The notes below the pieces were generated by a model. That model was not told the DNA's origin. It did not search any database and was given only the letters and a program-made list of their open reading frames with translations. From positions 62,001-126,000 of the forward strand of contig JAOBSW010000502.1 of assembly GCA_026214975.1 (NCBI GenBank): a stretch of DNA of 64,000 bases. Reading direction: 5' to 3'. Positions 58,462 through 64,000 of this stretch are shown one piece after another. The position numbers were made by a program, and so were the translations under genes. The DNA is from Gentiana macrophylla (Eukaryota; Streptophyta; Magnoliopsida; Gentianales; Gentianaceae). The first letter of the stretch is position 1, and each line of letters begins with the position of its first letter.

Positions 58462-59935
58462 AGTCAATAAGCGATGGATGACAGAATTCGAAGCTTTTGA
58501 TGGGGAGCTTTGTCAAAATACCATTTTTGAGAAATGCCGTTTGTTGGACTACCACTCCATTGTCAAAATACCACTACGCGTTTCCGGCGTTTTTCACGTA
58601 TTTCGCGTCTCCATTTTTTCATGCAGCCTTCTAAACCCTAATTGGGAAGGGGAACCCCAATAGGGGATTTGTGCACCCTAAGATCGTGCACATTCATGTG
58701 GCAGGGGTGAAGATCTATGTTTTTCTGGCGAGAACCAAAATTGCCTTAAAGTGGTATATTGACAAATAGCACATAGAATGGGTGGTATATTGAAAACAAA
58801 TCCCCTTTTCGAGGGACAAAAAGTTACCTTTGGAGGCAAAGAAAACCCCGGAAGGATTAAGGGGGAAGGCACCATGTTAAAGAACAACATGAAGATTCAG
58901 AAGTGGCATATGTAAAGGGATTGAATTTCAATTTTCAAAGAATTAGTCAATTCTATGACAATGGCTACAATGTGCACATCAACAAAGAAGGTTGCAAAGT
59001 GATTCACGAACAAACCAGCACTTTTGTACTTGCTGGAAAAGGACAAGACAACATGTATGTGGTTGACTGGAAGACAGCAAAGCAAAAACCTGTCTGCATG
59101 TCAATAACAAACAATCACCTAGCTTGATTTGGCACAGAAGGCTGACTCATCTGAACTTCAAGAAAATCAACAAGCTATCAAAGAACAAATTGGTGGAAGG
59201 CCTACCTGAGATCACTTTCAAGAAATAAATTCTATGTGATTCATGCCAGAAGGGGAAACAAATCAAAAACTCTTTCAAGTCAAAGCCACACCAATCAACT
59301 ACAAGAATCCTACAACTTCTACATATGGGTCTTTTTGGACCAATCACACCAGTGTGTGTAAGTGGCAAAAAGTACACTATAGTGGTGGTTGTTGACTTTT
59401 CAAAATTCACATGGACCATCTTCATGAACAAGAAAAGAGAAACACTCAAAAAGCTACCAGATGTTTTGAGAAGAATTCAAAATAAAAAGGAATTGAAGAT
59501 TATCAAGATAAGATCAGATACATGCACACAATTCTTAACTTGAGTGATCAGAACCTACTTTGAAAGAAATGGTGTACTACATCAACTTTCAGCAGCAGGA
59601 ACACCACAACAAAATCATTGAAAGAAGAAATATAACTCTCAAAGAAGCTGTCAGATGTATGATAGCTGAAGCAGGTGTACCAAAAATATTTTGGGCTGAA
59701 GCAGTAAACATAGCTTGTTATACACAAAACAGATCAATCATCAACAAATTTCAAGGCATAACACCCTATGAAGTTTGGAATGGAAGAAAGCCTAACATTT
59801 CTCACTTACGTATGTTTGGAGCTAAATGTTTTGTATTAAAAAGGAATCAGCTACATACTTTTGATGAAAAAGATGACGAAGCAATCTTCTGGGATATTCA
59901 GATAAAAGAAAAGCCTTCAGAGTACTGAACAAGGA
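58462..59935 (+). pseudogene. Outer copia pol: protease end, GAG-pre-integrase and integrase (broken)
   Basis: Continues the protease from 17400 with NKRWMTEFEAFDG. An insertion of about 300 bp (58507-58815) interrupts it before VTFGGKENPGRIKGEGTM. Then come NFQRISQFYDNGYNVHINKEG, a GAG-pre-integrase HHCC module (WHRRLTHLNFKKI, CDSCQKGKQ), and the integrase core. The first catalytic Asp is replaced by Gly (MGLFGPITP, codon 59328-59330; family form is DLFGP). The second Asp survives in IRSDTCTQF, followed by a TGA, and the Glu in ERRNITLKEAVRC. The core ends with MFGAKCFVLKRNQLHTFDE. Frameshifts occur near 58905, 59125, 59545 and 59890. Confidence 0.88.
58507..58815. mobile_element. Small inverted-repeat insertion in copia pol
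   Basis: About 300 bp that breaks the protein between EAFDG and VTFGG. The left side has two copies of TTGTCAAAATACCA (58511, 58560). The right side has two copies of the inverse, GTGGTATATTGACAA and GTGGTATATTGAAAA (58751, 58781). Exact ends and target duplication could not be fixed. No coding. A MITE-like element is the simplest reading. Confidence 0.55.
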
Positions 59936-59999
59936 CACCTTGGTGATTGAAGAATCAAGACATGTTGTATTTGATGAACCTAATACCAGTTGTGAAGAC

Positions 60000-61185
60000 C
60001 TACTCAATCTAGAGGAAACGGAGACAACAAAACAAGATTCTAGGCCAACTTATGTAGAAGCAAAAACACCAATTGCACTAGTATAAGATGCAGTTGATGA
60101 TCAAGAAGATGAAGCACCTGTAAATACATCAGTAGAAGAGGCTTTACCAACACAGTTGGCACCTGACATCAACTGGATCAAAGACCATCCAGCTGAGCAA
60201 ATCATTGGAGATGTACACACTGGTGTAAGAACTAAAAGGCAACTGGAAAGCATGTGAACTTGTTTGCTATCACAAGTTGAACCAAAGGCAATACATGAAG
60301 CAATCCTAGATGCTGATTGGATCACAGTTATGCAAGAGGAGCTTAATGAGTTTGAAAGAAATGATGTCAGAGAACTTGTTGATAGACCAGACATGGAAAA
60401 CATCATTGGAACAAAATGGGTGTTCAGAAATAAGATGGATGAACAAGGATTAATTGTCGGAAACAAGGCAAGAGAACAAAGGGATATTCACAAACAGAAT
60501 GCATAGACTATGATGAGACATTTGCACCAGTGGAAAGATTGAAAGCAATAAGATTGTTCCTGGCATTTGCAGCTCACAATGACTTCAAAGTATATCATAT
60601 GGATGTCAAAAGTACATTTCTGAGTGGATTACTGGTAGAGGAAGTGTATGTAGTGCAACCCTTTGGTTTTCAACTCAAGGGAAAAGAAGATCAACTGTAC
60701 AAACTTAAGAATGCACTGTATGGACTCAAACAGGTACCTAGAGCCTGATATGAGACACTCTCACAATTTCTGATAAACGATGGTTCATCAAATGAACCAT
60801 TGACAAGACTCTTTTCAAGCTACAAGATGGATCCAGTACTCTACTTGTCCAAATTTATGTTGATGATATAATATTTGGATCAGAAGATGAAAAACTTTGT
60901 GAAAAATTTGCAAATCTGATGAAAAACAAATTCCAAATGAGTATGATGGGAGAACTCAACTACTTCCTTGGACTACAACTGAAGCAGATGAAATGTGGCA
61001 TATTTATCTATCAAGACAAATACACAAATGACTTAATACACAAATATGGAATGGACACAAGTGGCACATCAGAGACACCAATGTGTGTCAGGGTTGTTCT
61101 TGGGAGAGGTGAAAATGGCAAGGATGTGGATCAAAAGCTTTACAGAGGTATTATTGGTTCCTTACTTTACATAACTGCAAGCTGA
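60000..61185 (+). pseudogene. Outer copia reverse transcriptase (broken)
   Basis: An acidic linker (60060-60260) precedes the RT domain: [35 protein letters not shown], then after a frame change near 60480 the conserved [19 protein letters not shown] and [20 protein letters not shown], then [17 protein letters not shown] with TGA (Trp in the family). The catalytic box YVDDIIFGS is intact near 60856. The end reads MSMMGELNYFLGLQLKQ and YRGIIGSLLYITAS. The TGA at 61183 stands where the family has Arg (SRPDI-type). The domain is nearly complete in sequence but not in frame. Confidence 0.9.
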
Positions 61186-61827
61186 CCTAATATTGCATTT
61201 GCAGTAAAAGTATGTGCAAGGTTTCAATCACAAGCAAAAGAATCTCACTTACTAGCAGCAAAGAGAATTGTCAAATATCTAAAGCAGACAGTAAATGTTG
61301 GAATTTAGTATCCAAAAGATGGTGGATTCAAATGGATATCTTGTTCAGATGCAGATTATGCGGGATGTAAATTGGATAGAAAGAGCACCTCAGGAACTTG
61401 TCAAACACTAGGTAGCATACTAGTATCATGGTTTAGCGAAAAGCAAAATTCTATATCTACTTCAACAGCTGAAGCATAATATATAGCAGCAGGTAGCTGT
61501 TGTGCACAAGTACTCTGGATCAGACAACACCTAAGAGACTATGGAGAAGAAGAAAAGATAATTCCTATCATGTGTGATAACACAAGTGCAATATCAATCA
61601 CAAAGAATCCAGTACATTACTCAAGAACAAAGCATATTTATGTGAGACATCTTTTCATCAAAGATAATGTTGAAAAAATAGATGTAATCTTGAGGTATCT
61701 ATCTACAGAAGATCAATTGGATCATATTTTCACAAAGCCACTTAGTCGTGAAAGATCTTGTAAGTTAAGAACTGAGCTGGGGATGATTGTAATTGATAAA
61801 ATTACAGAGGGCAGCTTACTGCAGTAA
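61186..61827 (+). pseudogene. Outer copia RNase H
   Basis: Readable in one main frame with two stops. It contains ISCSDADYAGCKLDRKSTSG (first Asp), SISTSTAEA followed by TAA where copia has Glu-Tyr, CDNTSAISITKNPVHYSRTK (Asp) and HLFIKDNVEKIDV, and it ends DQLDHIFTKPLSRE to the stop at 61825-61827. This is the normal end of copia pol. No in-frame link to the downstream envelope-like frame exists. Confidence 0.9.
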
Positions 61828-62440
61828 TCAGTGAAGTGACTTCACCAGCAGACTGCACCTTAGCCATTTTGGGTGCACTCACTAGGCAGGTAAGGCACTG
61901 GTACCAGCGAATTCCACTTCATTGGTTGTTAGGAATAATTGTTTTGTTTGCAGCTTAGCAAATAGGCTACTACACCGGCCTAGTAAATGCCAAGTCACTC
62001 AACTGCTAAATGCAATGGAGAAAATAGCGACGTGAAGTGTGAAACGAATCAGTTTTTATACATATGGAAAATCAGGGATTTATGGAGCTTTTATTTTGTG
62101 AAGATTACACACGTGGATTATTTTTAATCAGACACAAGGATTAATTCTTGGAGGTTATTATTTGAAAAGAGAGAATGACGGCAATGCCTCGACTCCCAGG
62201 CTTTATCTTTACTTTCCTCAATCCTCCCTCCCATTACCCTTGTTAACCGGGATTTATATACACAAAATCACACCATTACTGTATTAAATCTCTCCATATT
62301 CAACCACGTTCACACACCCTAATCTCCACTATATAAACAACACTTCGGTTTTTCCATGGATTCTTTACACTATCTTAAAATACTTAAACCCTATTTACTC
62401 AAGAAATTTCAAATCTTTCTCTCAAAAACAATTCTCAGAA
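61828..62440 (+). other. Spacer between copia pol and envelope-like frame, with a TATA box
   Basis: 613 bp without a gene. It includes CACTGGTACCAG, a T/A-rich stretch, and at 62329-62338 the TATA box CTATATAAAC, about 110 bp before the ATG at 62441. The spacer has the look of a plant promoter and 5' leader (CT-rich then A-rich). Confidence 0.6.
62329..62338 (+). promoter_or_regulatory. Candidate TATA box for the envelope-like frame
   Basis: CTATATAAAC preceded by AATCTCCA, a standard plant spacing of about 110 bp to the ATG 62441. Not part of an LTR as far as can be seen. Confidence 0.5.
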
Positions 62441-63957
62441 ATGGCCTCGTCTTCCTTAACAAAAAAGTCCGGAAAAATTATGAAAAGTCTATTGTCACCG
62501 GTTTATTCTTCAGACCCGGGAACTATCTCACCCTGTGCAACAACGACCCCCAAGCCCAAAGATTGGTGGATGGGTGTACTAACCTAGGGTTAATGACATT
62601 TCTTAACCCTCCAATCAACGGACATTGCTAAGAAACCTTAATTTCTTTCCGGAAAAATGCCAAATTTGTTCCAGGAAAGAAGAAAGGAACACCGGACAGC
62701 ATCACAAGCGATGTGAATGGACATGAACTGGTAATCACTCTAGGTCTACTCAATAGGTGTCTCAAACTCTCCAACGCTAGACCCTCAGAGATAAAGAATG
62801 TGGAAATCAACACTAAAACATTCTGGACAGAGACAGCCAAGAACCCCGGTCTTGCAGCCAAAAAAGTTAACTGTCCAAGATCAGCACTCAAGAAGCCGTT
62901 TGAAGAATTTGCTCACTTGATCATCAAAAGCATTGAAGGAAATAATGGATCCATACATGCATGATGGAAGTAAGGACCAGAATGATGGCCATTATCTATC
63001 AGGGCCTTGAGTTCAACTGGTCAAATTTCTTTTTCAACAGGTTGAAAGAGCAAATACAACGTGAAATTGATACTGGCAAGTTAGCAGTCTAGAAAGGACA
63101 ATTGAAGAAAGACTATTTATGGGAAAGGAAATCCTATGGCATACCCCTGCAATATCTGTTTGATCAGATGAAGGTTAAACCCATTCATCTACACAAATTG
63201 CATAAGACAAAAATGATGTTTATTTATGTGAGGGAAGACGAGAAAAGGAAACAGGCAGAGGCAAGCAATTCTGGATCTAGGAGAAGGAAAAGATCCAGCA
63301 CAAGGAATGTTTGAAGAAATGTTGGGGGACTAAGAATTGTTGAAGGTCTAATAACAATTTCTAATGAAGCAGAAGAGGAAGAAGATGCGGAAGCTTACCA
63401 TTAGACCTCTGATGAAAATGCAGATGAAGAAGCGGCGGTAGAAGATGATCATCACACTGATGATCATGAGGAAAAAGAGGATTCTGATGATAATCTTACA
63501 CTCCAGGATGTTATTCAAAGGAGCAAGACTGGTAGTGAAAAGTAGCTGAGTGGCCCAGCTGAGAGAGTACCACTAGTAGACTCAACAAGGACCCCCAGCA
63601 CTAATCATGGAGGAATGATAGCTGAGGAAGCTGAAGCTGCTGCAGATGAAGATGAAGGAAAGTCCCAACCAGGACTTGGAGAATCAAGCAACCCCCAACA
63701 ATCTCTATTTGACATAGAGATTGAAGAATAAAGTGAAGAAGAACCAGCTGGTGCAACTGCACCAGCACAGGCACAACCTACCACTGACCATCCAAAGAGA
63801 TATTTTCATCTGGTTATTAACCCTATGATTGTGGACATGGAAAATAAAAATCTCAGTAGGGAAAATCTCCAAACAACACTGAGGAGTGGTTATACTTCCA
63901 TGGACCAAAAGATTGAGGCTCTACTCAGCCACATTGAGGTCGAAGATGCTTTGATAG
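62441..63957 (+). pseudogene. Envelope-like (additional) frame of SIRE-type copia element, broken
   Basis: The start chosen is ATG 62441 (MASSSLTKKSGKIMK), after a leader. The longer overlapping frame from 62356 is out of phase. It stops at 62585. The main body follows in other frames: LGLLNRCLKLSNARPSEIKN, TFWTETAKNPGLAAKKVN and EEFAHLIIKSIEGNNGS (to 62964), then MMAIIYQGLEFNWSNFFFN and YLWERKSYGIPLQYLFDQM with a basic end RRRKRSSTRN (63314). A strongly acidic region follows (DEEAAVEDDHHTDDHEEKED), then a helix near 63880. Similar frames after pol are known in SIRE-type elements as envelope-like, with unproven function. No clear signal peptide or membrane segment was seen. Confidence 0.65.
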
Positions 63958-64000
63958 TGTTAGACATAATTTATGTTTTAATAATGAGTGCCAGACTAGC

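Overview
This is nuclear DNA of a flowering plant, almost entirely transposable elements. The evidence is the element set itself: Ty3/gypsy Athila and Tat lineages, a Ty1/copia element of SIRE type with an envelope-like reading frame, an En/Spm (CACTA) DNA transposon, and a large non-autonomous LTR element. No intact host gene, rRNA, tRNA or CRISPR array was found. The element set fits a eudicot, but the species cannot be named from this window.

Left part (1-13850). Positions 1-7537 are the 5' two-thirds of an Athila element on the minus strand: integrase, RNase H, RT, protease, gag, primer binding site and 5' LTR, with the 3' end outside the window. It sits in an older LTR-like sequence (7538 to about 8690). 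Next come broken pieces: a copia integrase fragment (8690-9150), the 5' end of a Tat-type element on the minus strand (9200 to about 12120) whose LTR is split by a copia-like solo LTR (about 10163-12004), an AT-rich gap, and an unrecognised decayed coding stretch (12850-13860).

Right part (about 13850-64000) is one nested stack. The outermost layer is a SIRE-type copia element on the plus strand. Its 5' LTR carries an 878-bp inverted-repeat element (14136-15013). Its protease codons are split exactly at the DSG motif by a 41-kb insertion (17401-58456, target duplication ATGAC). That insertion is a minus-strand LTR element of about 12.5 kb with no recognisable gag or pol (LARD-like). It was itself hit three times: a CACTA transposon in its left LTR (18881-25909, duplication ATA), a Tat-type gypsy element in its internal domain (30176-40387, duplication TCTAC), and a second Athila element in its right LTR (47107-58433, duplication TCTTT). 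Removing each insert rejoins its target. The copia pol resumes at 58462 and runs through RNase H to 61827, followed by an envelope-like frame with its own TATA box that reaches the window end.

Every element gene is broken by frameshifts or stops, so none looks able to move by itself. The best-preserved unusual feature is an antisense, three-exon transcription unit inside the Tat element (37151-39399). It has a TATA box, two GT-AG introns that keep frame, and a coiled-coil C-terminus. Many stops in the gag-pol frames are TAG where the family has Gln, consistent with C-to-T decay of CAG sites under plant CHG methylation.
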